Shown here: positions 1 through 8,214 of the stretch, piece after piece | Layout: each line of letters opens with the position of its first letter | Position numbering within the stretch: position 1 is the stretch's first letter | Origin: Clostridia bacterium | Lineage (GTDB): Bacteria; Bacillota; Clostridia; Christensenellales; Aristaeellaceae | Assembly (NCBI GenBank): GCA_017527065.1 | Contig: JAFXQO010000024.1 | Span: 1-42,221, forward strand | Reading direction: 5' to 3' | DNA: 42,221 bases | Translations under genes and position numbers: made by a program | Notes under the pieces: generated by a model | What the model was told of the DNA's origin: nothing | The model's input: the letters and a program-made list of their open reading frames with translations, nothing else | Databases searched by the model: none

Positions 1-1
1 G

Positions 2-1024
2 ACGCTCAACCAGCTGCTGGTCGAAATGGACGGCTTCGAGACCAATGTGGGCATCATCGTCATGGCGGCGACCAACCGCGCGGACATCCTCGACCCGGCC
101 CTGCTGCGCCCCGGCCGCTTCGACCGGCAGATCGTGGTCAACTATCCGGACATGAAGGGCCGCGAGGAGATTCTGAATATACACGCCAAGGGCAAGCCGC
201 TGGCCAGCGACGTCGATCTGGGCGTCATCGCGCGGCGCACGCCGTACTTTACCGGCGCCGATCTTGAAAACGTGCTCAACGAGGCGGCCATCCTGACCGC
301 GCGCGCCCATGAGAGCGAGATCAGCATGCACACTATCGAGGAGGCCATCACCCGCGTGAGCGCCGGCCCCGAAAAGAAGAGCCACAAGGTGACCGAGAAG
401 GACAAGCGCCTGGTGGCCTATCACGAAGCGGGCCACGCTTTGGTCATGCACTACATCCCCGAGTGCGACCCCGTGCACGAGGTGTCCATCATTCCGCGCG
501 GCAAGGGCGCTGGCGGCTACACCATGTGGCTGCCGGAAGAGGAAACCAGCTACATCACCGCCACGCGCCTCACGGGCCAGATCGCGGGATCCCTGGGCGG
601 CCAGTGCGCCGAGCGGCTGGTGTTCGGCGATATTTCCACCGGCGCGTCCAGCGACCTCAAGCGCGCCACGGAGATCGCCCGCAGTATGGTGACCGAATAC
701 GGCATGAGCGAGAAGCTCGGGCCGATGTTCCTGGGCAACGAGCAGGAGGTTTTCCTGGGCCGCAATTTCTCTCAGTCGCGCTCGAACATCTCCGAGGAAG
801 TCAGCCGGATCATCGACGAAGAGGTTCACGCCCTGCTCGAGGGCTGCATGGCCAGGGCGACGTCCATCCTGAAGGCGCATCGCGACAAGCTGGACGCGAT
901 CGCGGCGGCGCTGATCGACCGGGAAAAGCTGGATCAGGCTGAGTTTCAAACCATTGTAAACGCGACCCCGGCCCTCGAAACGCAGGATGGGGAAGGCGAA
1001 GCGAATGGCCATGAGCAGCTGTAA
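2..1024 (+). CDS. ftsH: FtsH, ATP-dependent zinc metalloprotease (3' part; 5' end outside the window)
   Basis: This is the C-terminal part of the membrane-bound AAA+ protease that degrades misfolded membrane proteins and some regulators. The frame is open from base 2, so the first in-frame ATG at 26 is internal. Visible are the AAA second region of homology with its arginine fingers ([20 protein letters not shown]) and the M41 peptidase domain. The zinc motif HEAGH is encoded at 422-436, and the downstream Asp ligand lies in the [14 protein letters not shown] region. The C-terminus ([17 protein letters not shown]) is short and variable, as is usual. The N-terminal membrane segments and Walker A are outside the window. 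The stop lies inside the first codons of the following PHP gene, so the two are translationally coupled. Family assignment is secure. Confidence 0.97.
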   Translation, partial: TLNQLLVEMDGFETNVGIIVMAATNRADILDPALLRPGRFDRQIVVNYPDMKGREEILNIHAKGKPLASDVDLGVIARRTPYFTGADLENVLNEAAILTARAHESEISMHTIEEAITRVSAGPEKKSHKVTEKDKRLVAYHEAGHALVMHYIPECDPVHEVSIIPRGKGAGGYTMWLPEEETSYITATRLTGQIAGSLGGQCAERLVFGDISTGASSDLKRATEIARSMVTEYGMSEKLGPMFLGNEQEVFLGRNFSQSRSNISEEVSRIIDEEVHALLEGCMARATSILKAHRDKLDAIAAALIDREKLDQAEFQTIVNATPALETQDGEGEANGHEQL

Positions 1025-1874
1025 TCGGCAAGAGAGCGTCAAATTCGATCTGCATATTCACACGACTGCCTCCGACGGGACTGACTCGCCGGAGGCGGTG
1101 GTTGCGCTTGCGGCTGAAATGGGCCTGTCCGTCATCGCCATAACGGATCACGACACCATGCGCGGCGTCGGCGAGGCCTGCGCGGCCGGACGCCGGCTGG
1201 GCGTGAAAGTCATTCCGGGCGTTGAAATCAGCGCGGGGGGACAGACGGAGGTCCACGTGCTGGGCTACGGCATCCGGGACATGGAGCGGCTGGAGGACGT
1301 GCTCACCCGCATGCAGGCCATGCGCGAGGAGCGCATGGTCCGCATGGTCGACCGGCTGCGGGGCATGGGCGTCGACATCGAGCTTGACCAGGTGACGGCT
1401 CTTTCCGCCGGAACGGTAGGGCGCTCGCATCTGGCCCGGGCGCTGGTCGAAAAGAAAGTGGTTCGAGACGTGCGCGAGGCGTTTGTGCGCTATCTCGCGC
1501 CGGGCCGTCCGGCCTATGTCGAGCGGGAAAAGCTGAAGGTTGAGGACGCTGTCCGGCTCATTGCCGAATGCGGCGGTCTGGCGGGCATCGCCCATCCGGG
1601 CCAGAGCCACGGCGACGCCTATTGGCGCGCGGAACGGTTTCACGCGCTGAAGCCGTTCGGCCTTCGCTGCGTGGAGTGCCACCACATGGCGCATTCTCAG
1701 GCTGTGGCCTCGGGTCTGGAGCAGATCGCGCGCGCCGAAGGCCTGCTGGTAACGGGCGGCAGCGATTACCACGGCCAGGTCAAGGCCGTCACGCTGGGCG
1801 ACGGGATGAAATACTGGCACAATAAAGACGAGGATATCAGGCGTTTCTTAGAGGCGTTGGGAGAAAACGTATGA
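1005..1874 (+). CDS. PHP-domain phosphoesterase (TrpH/RNase AM-like)
   Basis: A 289-residue metal-dependent phosphoesterase of the PHP family. Relatives such as YciV/TrpH hydrolyse 3',5'-nucleoside bisphosphates or trim short RNA 5' ends; the substrate here is inferred only from the family. Metal-binding motifs are HIHT (residues 17-20), DHD (48-50), Glu in PGVEIS (about 74), HPG in the middle and SDYHG near the C-terminus. I chose the ATG at 1005 because GGAAGG lies 8 bases upstream; the in-frame ATG at 987 has no good ribosome-binding site and ATG 1011 is a further option. The gene overlaps the ftsH end by 20 bases and ends in an ATGA overlap with the next gene, which indicates one operon. 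Confidence 0.88.
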   Translation: MAMSSCNRQESVKFDLHIHTTASDGTDSPEAVVALAAEMGLSVIAITDHDTMRGVGEACAAGRRLGVKVIPGVEISAGGQTEVHVLGYGIRDMERLEDVLTRMQAMREERMVRMVDRLRGMGVDIELDQVTALSAGTVGRSHLARALVEKKVVRDVREAFVRYLAPGRPAYVEREKLKVEDAVRLIAECGGLAGIAHPGQSHGDAYWRAERFHALKPFGLRCVECHHMAHSQAVASGLEQIARAEGLLVTGGSDYHGQVKAVTLGDGMKYWHNKDEDIRRFLEALGENV

Positions 1875-3346
1875 CGCGAAAAGGACGGAACAGCAGAACC
1901 AGCTACAGCTCGATGCAGTACGCGCGGATGCGGCAAAAGCGCATGCGCGTTATACTGCTTGCCTCGGCCGTGGCTCTGGTGATCGTTCTGGGCGTCGTCT
2001 CCGGCGTACTCATCAGCCGGCGGATGAGCGACATCCGTCTGGAAAACGAAGTCAACGCCCACGCGGATACCTTCCAGGAAGGCGTGATGGTGGAAGGCGT
2101 GGCGCTCACCGGCTACTCCAGGGAGGAGGCGCAGGCGCTGCTGGACGAACGATACGAGGCGTCGCTCAGCGCGAATATCGAGCTGGTGTTTGAGGACAAG
2201 AGCTGGCATTTTACGCCCCGCGACATGGGCGCGGCCATAGACACGGCGGCGCAGATCGAAGCGGCCTGGCAGTACGGCCGGGTAGGTACGATGCTCGAAC
2301 GGCAGAAGGAGATCCGCGCCTTGCAGGAGGAGCCGGTCAATCTGGACGTGACGCTCACATACGACCGCGCCTCGCTGGAGAATTTGGTTGCCGGGATCAA
2401 ATCGGAAATCGACAAGGAGCCGGTCAGCGCGACGATGTCGATCGTTGAGATCGGCAAGTTCGCCTACACCGATTCCTACACCGGCTGGGACCTGGACGCC
2501 GGGGCGCTGGTGGATCAGCTGGAAGGCATGATCCGCGAGGGCAAGTCCGGCCGCGTGGAGATCAAGCCCGCCGTGGTTGAGCCGGAGGTCAGCCGGGAGC
2601 AGCTGGAACATTCCACGCTACTGCTGGGCGAATGTTATACCACGCTCGCGACAAGCAGCGCCTCCCGCACGGCCAACGTGAACCTGGCCCTGAGCTACTT
2701 CAACTTCCTGCAGATAGAACCGGGCAAGAAGGTGTCCTTCAACAAGGTTGTGGGCAAGCGCACCGAGGAGAACGGCTTCAACAAGGCGCCCGAATACGCA
2801 GGCACGACGATACAGACCGGCATCGGCGGCGGCGTCTGCCAGGCGAGCACCACCGTTTACGGCGCGGTAATCCGCGCGGGCCTGGAGATCCTCGAGCGGC
2901 ACAAGCACACCATGACCGTGGGCTACGTGCCGGGCAGCCAGGACGCGGCCGTGAACGACATCGACAAGGACATGCGCTTCCGCAACACCACGGAAAACAC
3001 GCTCTACGTCTTCGCGTATGTCGATTCAAACAAGCAGCTGGCCGTGTGCAAGATCTTTGGACAGCCGATCGATCCGTCGGTGTACATCGACATCGAGTCG
3101 GTTATCCTCCAGTCGGACATCGGCGGCGGCGGCATATCCTACATGGACGACACCGAGGGCACGCGCGTCTGGTATGTGGACGACCCGCCCGTGCTCTATT
3201 CCGAGGGCAAAAAGGGCATGCGCAGCGAAGCGTACCGCGTGTATCGCGACGCGGTGACGGGCGAGGAGATTCGCCGCGACAGGCTTTCAACAGACTACTA
3301 TATGCCGGAGGATGATACGTATTTGCGCGGCGTACACGTGAGATAA
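1871..3346 (+). CDS. VanW family protein with peptidoglycan-binding-4-like domain
   Basis: A 491-residue envelope protein with a basic N-terminus and one membrane segment at about residues 26-48, so it is probably anchored with its bulk outside. Residues 70-240 look like the putative peptidoglycan-binding domain (PF12229 type) that often precedes VanW. Residues about 250-400 are the VanW domain, with the hallmark GIGGGVCQASTTVYGAVIRA and ERHKHTMTVGYVPGSQDAAVN. The C-terminal 90 residues are beta-rich and end YLRGVHVR. VanW was named from vancomycin-resistance clusters, but its biochemical role is unknown and chromosomal copies like this one are common in Clostridia; nothing here indicates resistance. 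The start codon overlaps the preceding stop (ATGA). Confidence 0.92.
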   Translation: MTRKGRNSRTSYSSMQYARMRQKRMRVILLASAVALVIVLGVVSGVLISRRMSDIRLENEVNAHADTFQEGVMVEGVALTGYSREEAQALLDERYEASLSANIELVFEDKSWHFTPRDMGAAIDTAAQIEAAWQYGRVGTMLERQKEIRALQEEPVNLDVTLTYDRASLENLVAGIKSEIDKEPVSATMSIVEIGKFAYTDSYTGWDLDAGALVDQLEGMIREGKSGRVEIKPAVVEPEVSREQLEHSTLLLGECYTTLATSSASRTANVNLALSYFNFLQIEPGKKVSFNKVVGKRTEENGFNKAPEYAGTTIQTGIGGGVCQASTTVYGAVIRAGLEILERHKHTMTVGYVPGSQDAAVNDIDKDMRFRNTTENTLYVFAYVDSNKQLAVCKIFGQPIDPSVYIDIESVILQSDIGGGGISYMDDTEGTRVWYVDDPPVLYSEGKKGMRSEAYRVYRDAVTGEEIRRDRLSTDYYMPEDDTYLRGVHVR

Positions 3347-3379
3347 GCGAACAGTTATACGAAGGGGGATTATAAGACT

Positions 3380-4378
3380 ATGGTTGGGAATGCGAACGTA
3401 TCTATTTTTGCTGGAAGCGGCGGACGCGCCTTCGCGGAGCGCATGTGCCGGTATCTGGGATGCCCCTTGGGCGATTCCTCAGTGATCCGGTTTTCGGACG
3501 GCAACACCTTCGTTCGGGTCAACGAGTCGGTACGAGACCGCGCGGTGTACCTCGTACAGCCGATCGGCTTATCCCCCAATGACGAATTCGTCGAAATTCT
3601 CTTCTGGCTGGACGCCTTCAAGCGGGCGAGCTGCCTTTCCGCCACGCTGGTGATGCCGTACTTCGGCTACGCCAAGGGCGACAAGAAGGACGAGCCCCGC
3701 GTTTCGATCCGCGCACGCGTTTGCGCGGAGTCCATCGAGCTGGCCGGCGCGGACCGCATCATGGTGCAGGACCTGCACTGCGGCCAGATTCAGGGCTTCT
3801 TCAAGAAGCCTCTCGACCACCTCTACGCGCTGCCCGTGCTGGTTCAGTACGTCCGTTCGCTGCATCTGGAAAACCTGATCGTCGTATCGCCCGACGCGGG
3901 CTACGCCAAGCAGGCCCGCCGCTTCGCCAACGCGCTGGGCACTCCCGTCGCCATTGGCGACAAGCAGCGAACCGATCATTCGGAGAACGCCGAGGTGCTG
4001 GAGATCCTGGGCGACGTGAAGGGCAAGAACTGCCTGATCGTCGACGACTTCACCATCTCCGGCGGCACATTGGTGAATCTTTCCTACGCTCTGGAGCAGC
4101 GCGGCGCGAAGAAGATTTACGCGGCCCTGAGCCACAACATCATCACGCCCGACGGCGTGAAGAAGATCGAGGCCAGCCCCATCGAGCGGTTGATCTCGAC
4201 CGACACCGTGGACAATCCCAATTCGGCCCACAACAAGCGCTTCAAGACACTGTCCGTCGCGCCGGTGTTCGCGGAGACGCTGCGCCGCTACCACAACTAC
4301 CAGTCCATCAACGAGCTGACCAACGCTCTGCCGGAGGACCTGTTCAAGGCCTGCGTGCAGGATATGGACATCGGCTGA
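3380..4378 (+). CDS. prs: Ribose-phosphate pyrophosphokinase (atypical PRPP synthetase)
   Basis: A 332-residue homologue of PRPP synthetase, which makes phosphoribosyl pyrophosphate from ribose 5-phosphate and ATP for nucleotide, His and Trp synthesis. Recognisable are the N-terminal half (MPYFGYAKGDKKDEP, DLHCGQIQGFF), VVSPDAGYAKQARRFA and the PRPP loop at about 219-231 (LIVDDFTISGGTL). Several motifs differ from classical class I enzymes. The ATP-contacting RQD is replaced by KGD, the flexible loop reads DKQRTDHSENAEV, and the PRPP loop has ISGGTL where DTAGT is usual. The Ser-Gly-Gly-Thr form recalls plant class II enzymes. A ribosome-binding site (GGGGG) lies 11 bases before the ATG. A terminator follows directly. 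PRPP synthesis is likely, but another phosphoribosyl activity cannot be excluded. Confidence 0.85.
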   Translation: MVGNANVSIFAGSGGRAFAERMCRYLGCPLGDSSVIRFSDGNTFVRVNESVRDRAVYLVQPIGLSPNDEFVEILFWLDAFKRASCLSATLVMPYFGYAKGDKKDEPRVSIRARVCAESIELAGADRIMVQDLHCGQIQGFFKKPLDHLYALPVLVQYVRSLHLENLIVVSPDAGYAKQARRFANALGTPVAIGDKQRTDHSENAEVLEILGDVKGKNCLIVDDFTISGGTLVNLSYALEQRGAKKIYAALSHNIITPDGVKKIEASPIERLISTDTVDNPNSAHNKRFKTLSVAPVFAETLRRYHNYQSINELTNALPEDLFKACVQDMDIG

Positions 4379-4396
4379 CCGATCATCATCATAAAG

Positions 4397-4432
4397 GCCC
4401 CGGACGGCGATTCGTCCGGGGCTTCGGTTTTT
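4397..4432 (+). terminator. Intrinsic terminator after prs
   Basis: A perfect 9-bp GC stem (GCCCCGGAC at 4397-4405 with GTCCGGGGC at 4414-4422) is followed by TTCGGTTTTT. It lies 18 bases after the prs stop, between convergent genes. The reverse strand has a weaker T tract (CTTTAT), so it may also stop the permease transcript. Confidence 0.85.
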
Positions 4433-4444
4433 GGCGAGGGAGGT

Positions 4445-5488
4445 TTACGCACCCTGCCGTCTGGCGCGGCGGGCGGCGAAGTGCTCCTTCACCACGGGGG
4501 ACATGGTCTGCACGATGATGGCTACGATCAGGATCGCGCCCTTCACGGTGTCGTTCAGCAGCGTGTTCATCTTGAGCGCCACGATGATCTTGTCGATGAT
4601 GGTGTAGCTCATGATGCCGAACAGTATGCCGACGCACTTGCCGCGCCCGCCGGCCATGCTGATGCCGCCCAATACGACCGCGGCGATGGCGTACATCTCG
4701 TAGCTGCCGCCGGTGGTGGCCGGATCGACGGAGGCGTTCATGCTGATCCACAGAAACGCGCTGACGCCGGTCAGCACGCCGGTGATGACGAACACCGCGA
4801 CGCGGCGGCCGTCCACGTCGATGCCTGTGAGCCGAGCGGCGCGCTCGTTGCTGCCCACGGCGTAGAGCTGCTTGCCGAACTTGGTGGAGGTGGTGACGTA
4901 GACGATCAGCGCCGTGAGGGCGATGAGAAACAGGCCGGTCACGGGCAGCGTGAAAACCTTGCTGTTGCCGAAATTGTAAAACGGCTTGAACATCGAGTTC
5001 GCGCTCAGGAGCTTGAAAAGGCTGTTGCTGCCGCCGGAGATCGTGGCGGGAATCTCGTGGCAGATATAGCGGGTGAGGGAGCGGAAGATGAGCATCGTGG
5101 CCAGCGTGACGATGAACGCGGGCATTTTCGCCTTGCCCACGAGCACGCCGTTCACGAGCCCGCACAGTCCGCCGCAAACCACCGCCGTGAGACAGGTGAG
5201 CAGTATGCTGTTGGTGACGTTGAATACCATCACCGCGAAGCCGCCCACGAAGGCCAGCATGGAGCCGACGGACAGGTCGATCTGACCGGTGATGACCACC
5301 AGGCCCATGCCCAGCGCGGTGATGCCAATCACGGCGCTGTGGCGCAGGATGTTCGTGACGCCGACCCAGGTGAGGCTGGAATTGACGATCACATACGCCG
5401 CGAAAATCGCCGCGAAGATGAACACGAAGCTGTATCCGGACCAGATTCTCGAGAGGGTTTTGAGGGGCGAGCGCTTGTTGTCGTTCAT
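4445..5488 (-). CDS. Ribose-type sugar ABC transporter permease (RbsC family)
   Basis: A 347-residue integral membrane permease of the CUT2/RbsC family, which forms the channel for monosaccharides (ribose, xylose, galactose and others). It has roughly eight to ten hydrophobic segments. Family features include ALGMGLVVITGQIDLSVGSM near the N-terminus and the conserved VVLGGISMAGGRG loop in the C-terminal third. The start is ATG 5488, which has GGAGG 7 bases upstream; the in-frame ATG at 5494 would leave only 1 base. It follows the ATPase stop by 2 bases, and the Shine-Dalgarno lies inside the ATPase gene, so translation is coupled. The sugar is not readable from sequence. Confidence 0.93.
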   Translation of the reverse strand: MNDNKRSPLKTLSRIWSGYSFVFIFAAIFAAYVIVNSSLTWVGVTNILRHSAVIGITALGMGLVVITGQIDLSVGSMLAFVGGFAVMVFNVTNSILLTCLTAVVCGGLCGLVNGVLVGKAKMPAFIVTLATMLIFRSLTRYICHEIPATISGGSNSLFKLLSANSMFKPFYNFGNSKVFTLPVTGLFLIALTALIVYVTTSTKFGKQLYAVGSNERAARLTGIDVDGRRVAVFVITGVLTGVSAFLWISMNASVDPATTGGSYEMYAIAAVVLGGISMAGGRGKCVGILFGIMSYTIIDKIIVALKMNTLLNDTVKGAILIVAIIVQTMSPVVKEHFAARRARRQGA

Positions 5489-5490
5489 GG

Positions 5491-6987
5491 TCATGCCTCC
5501 ATTGTTTCCACGGCGTTGGTCGAGTACATCATCACGGTGTGCTCGTCGATCGCCTCGTGGGGCAGCAGTTTGATCAGCCGCCCGTCGTAGAACACCGCGC
5601 ACCGGTCGGCCACCTTCTGGATCTCGCCGATTTCGAGCGTGTTGATGAGGATCGTCTTGCCGGACTCGGCGAGGGAGAGGATCAGCTGATAGATTTCAGC
5701 CTTCGAGCCCACGTCGATGCCCTGGGTGGGGTTGTCCAGGAACAGGATGTCGCCGCCGGTGTTCAGCCAGCGCGCCAAGAACACCTTCTGCTGGTTGCCG
5801 CCGGAGAGGGAGAGCACGGGATTCGCGCTGCTCTCCGCCTTGATGTTCAGCGTCTTTTTGAGCGCGTCGAATTTCTTCTGCTCGGCGCGGCGGGAGATAT
5901 GCGGCCGGCGGGCGGAGAGCGTGTGCTCTGAGAGATAGGTGTTCTCCAGTATGGTCATGTCAGGCACGACGGAGTTCTCCTTGCGGTTGGCGGGCAGCAT
6001 GGCGATACCCGCCTTCATGGCGGCGTGGATGCCGCGGCCCGCCAGAGCCTTGCCGCCCACGGAGATGGAGCCGCGCTCCACCGGCAGCGCGCCGAACACG
6101 GCCTGCATCAGCTCGCTGCTGCCAGAGCCCTGCAGCCCGGTGAGGGCGAGTATTTCTCCCTTGCGCACGGTGAGGGACACGTCCCTGAAGCCCGGCCCGC
6201 TCAAACGGTCGAGGGAGAGCGCCTCGCCCCCCAGCGTCCGCCGCCGGTAAACATCGGCGCCCGTGTACGCGGGCCCCACCATCAGCCGCGCCAGCGCCTC
6301 GGCGTCGGTCTCGGCGACGCGGCCCTGGGCGATGAACGCGCCGTTGCGCAGCACGGTGTAGCGGTCGGAAAGGGCGAAGATTTCCGGCATCTTGTGGGAG
6401 ATGAAGATGAACGACGTGCCCCCGTCCCTGAGCCTTCGAAGAATGGCGAACAGCCGGTCGATTTCCTCGTTGTTGAGCGCGGTGGTGGGCTCGTCCAGAA
6501 TGAGAAGCTTCGCCTCGAAGAACAGCGCCTTGGCGATTTCCAGCAGCTGCTTCTGGCCCATGCGCAGCTCGGAGACCAGCGCGTTCGGGTCGATCTCCAC
6601 GCCCAGGGCTTCGAGGAAGGCGCGGGAGCGTGCGATCATCTCCCGTTTTTTAAGCGCGCCCAGCCGGTGCGTGGGTTCCTTTGTGAGGAACAGGTTTTCA
6701 TACACCTTCATGGTGGGGAACAGGTTCAGCTCCTGGTGCACGAAGGCGATGCCCAGCTTTTCGGTGAGGGGCACGGTGGGCCGTTCGATCGGCTGGCCGC
6801 GGAAGATGATGCGGCCCCGGTCCATCGGCACGACGCCGGTGAGGATGTTCATCAGCGTGGATTTGCCCGCGCCGTTTTCGCCGAGGATGGTGTGGATTTC
6901 GCCTTCCTCGATGGTCAGATCGACGTTCTTCAGCACTTCGACGCCGTTGAACGCCTTTGAGATACCCCGCATTTCAAGTATGTTCAT
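5491..6987 (-). CDS. Sugar ABC transporter ATP-binding protein (RbsA/MglA family)
   Basis: A 498-residue fused ATPase with two nucleotide-binding domains, energising CUT2 sugar importers. Domain 1 has an intact Walker A (GENGAGKST, residues 36-44) and Walker B (LLILDEPTTAL), but a degenerate signature (LRMGQKQ). Domain 2 has a degenerate Walker A (GLQGSGSSEL), an intact signature (LSGGNQQKV) and ILFLDNPTQGID. This split of intact and degenerate motifs is normal for RbsA-type proteins. It lies 3 bases after the URO-D-family gene stop and 2 bases before the permease start, in one operon with the binding protein at 8215-9264. Confidence 0.95.
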   Translation of the reverse strand: MNILEMRGISKAFNGVEVLKNVDLTIEEGEIHTILGENGAGKSTLMNILTGVVPMDRGRIIFRGQPIERPTVPLTEKLGIAFVHQELNLFPTMKVYENLFLTKEPTHRLGALKKREMIARSRAFLEALGVEIDPNALVSELRMGQKQLLEIAKALFFEAKLLILDEPTTALNNEEIDRLFAILRRLRDGGTSFIFISHKMPEIFALSDRYTVLRNGAFIAQGRVAETDAEALARLMVGPAYTGADVYRRRTLGGEALSLDRLSGPGFRDVSLTVRKGEILALTGLQGSGSSELMQAVFGALPVERGSISVGGKALAGRGIHAAMKAGIAMLPANRKENSVVPDMTILENTYLSEHTLSARRPHISRRAEQKKFDALKKTLNIKAESSANPVLSLSGGNQQKVFLARWLNTGGDILFLDNPTQGIDVGSKAEIYQLILSLAESGKTILINTLEIGEIQKVADRCAVFYDGRLIKLLPHEAIDEHTVMMYSTNAVETMEA

Positions 6988-6990
6988 AAG

Positions 6991-8130
6991 TCAGTCTCCG
7001 CAGTTATTCATAACCGCCTGGTCCCAGGCGGCGCTGTAAGCGGCCGTTTCCCCGGGCGGCGCGCTCTGCACCAGCAGGAGGTAACACACACCGCCGCGGC
7101 AGGAAGCGTCCGCCGCGCGCTTCATGAAGCCCTCCAGCGTCTCGCCCGGCAGGCGCGGCATGCCGCCGATGAAGAGCTTTTCGCGCTCGGCGCATCGTGA
7201 AAGCACCTTTGCCATGTCGTGCTTGTCCGGGTTGCCGAAGTTGAGGCCGTGCGCCAGCGGCTCGTTCAGCACCGCCTCGAACAGCGCGTCGTTCCGGCCG
7301 CAGTAATGGATGTAGCCGCCGCCCGCGGCTTCGAGGGCGCGGCGCATGTACGGCTTTACGAACTCCTCTATGGCGGAGGGGCTCAACAGCGTTGAGGTAT
7401 CCTCGCTCAGCTTGATGCCGCCCAGCGAGCGCGGCATGACGAGGTAGCTGTAATGGGCCACGGTTTCGTCTGATCCCGGTATGCGCCTGAGGCACTCCCG
7501 GAAGGCGATTTCGATGGCGTCGCAGCTGAGTGAGAGCAGATGATGCACCAGCTCCGGTTCGTCGAACATCTGGTAGAATATGTCGTCGCCCATGACCAGG
7601 TGGGCCGTGTCGAAGGCGCCCTGGATGTCGAGGGGATATACGCGCACGCCGGTGCCCTCGAGCGCCGAAGCGATGTACTCCATGTGGTCAAGCGCCTGCC
7701 TGAACTCTGAGGTGATGGTCAGGTCGGCCGCCGTCATCTCGCGCACCTGATCCGCCGGCAGGTGGGTTTGCAGCCAGGGCATTTTGTCGTCGAACAGCTC
7801 CTGCACAAGCCCGAACAGCGCCGGCACGATGCCGCAGCCCATGTTGGCGCGCACCGAGGGCACGCTCTCCCGGCCGCCGGCCTGAGCCGCAAGGGCGTCC
7901 AGCAGGCCGTTATAGAGCATCTTCTCCTCGTCGTAGTGGATTTCTTTATATGTGAAGCGCGGGTAGTCCGCGAACTCGGCGGGCAGCGCGCTCTGCAGCA
8001 GCAGCGGGCTGCGCGCGGCGGGCCGGTGACAGAACGCCTCGCGCTGGGCGGCGGCCGACGCGTCGTAGCGCGCGGCGTCGCGGGCGAGGTACTCTATCAT
8101 GCGGGCGATGGCGTCCTTGCAGGCGGTCAT
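6991..8130 (-). CDS. URO-D superfamily protein (MtaA/CmuA-like), sugar-transport operon member
   Basis: A 379-residue protein of the uroporphyrinogen decarboxylase superfamily. It is unlikely to be HemE because no other heme gene is near and it carries an HxC pair (IHYCGRND), as in corrinoid:thiol methyltransferases such as MtaA and CmuA. The third, C-terminal Cys zinc ligand of MtaA is not evident: the corresponding region reads CYLLLVQSAPPGE. ATG 8130 has GGGAGGA upstream at good spacing. The gene sits between the binding protein and the ATPase of a ribose-type importer, 3 bases from the latter, so its substrate is plausibly related to the imported solute. Methyl transfer from a methylated or O-methyl compound is inference. 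There is a second family member at 24239-25258. Confidence 0.82.
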   Translation of the reverse strand: MTACKDAIARMIEYLARDAARYDASAAAQREAFCHRPAARSPLLLQSALPAEFADYPRFTYKEIHYDEEKMLYNGLLDALAAQAGGRESVPSVRANMGCGIVPALFGLVQELFDDKMPWLQTHLPADQVREMTAADLTITSEFRQALDHMEYIASALEGTGVRVYPLDIQGAFDTAHLVMGDDIFYQMFDEPELVHHLLSLSCDAIEIAFRECLRRIPGSDETVAHYSYLVMPRSLGGIKLSEDTSTLLSPSAIEEFVKPYMRRALEAAGGGYIHYCGRNDALFEAVLNEPLAHGLNFGNPDKHDMAKVLSRCAEREKLFIGGMPRLPGETLEGFMKRAADASCRGGVCYLLLVQSAPPGETAAYSAAWDQAVMNNCGD

Positions 8131-8166
8131 GCGGATATTCCTCCCAATGGACCGTTATGACAAGCG

Positions 8167-8194
8167 CGCTCCCGCGCGATGAGGCGCGGGAGCG
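8167..8194 (-). terminator. Intercistronic hairpin after the binding-protein gene
   Basis: A perfect 11-bp GC-rich stem (CGCTCCCGCGC at 8167-8177 with GCGCGGGAGCG at 8184-8194) with a 6-base loop sits 20 bases past the binding-protein stop. On the minus strand it is followed by CTTGTCAT and not a T run. A partial terminator or mRNA-stabilising element that gives excess binding protein over membrane components is the likely role, as in many sugar ABC operons. Confidence 0.65.
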
Positions 8195-8214
8195 ATGCGG
8201 CCGGGTTGCGGCGA

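Noticed and set aside
1871-3346. Possible vancomycin-resistance gene (VanW)
   Set aside because: VanW-family proteins are common in Clostridia chromosomes and no vanA/H/X/Y or regulator gene is near.
6991-8130. Uroporphyrinogen decarboxylase HemE
   Set aside because: No other heme gene is nearby, the protein has an MtaA-like HxC motif, and it belongs to a sugar-transport operon.
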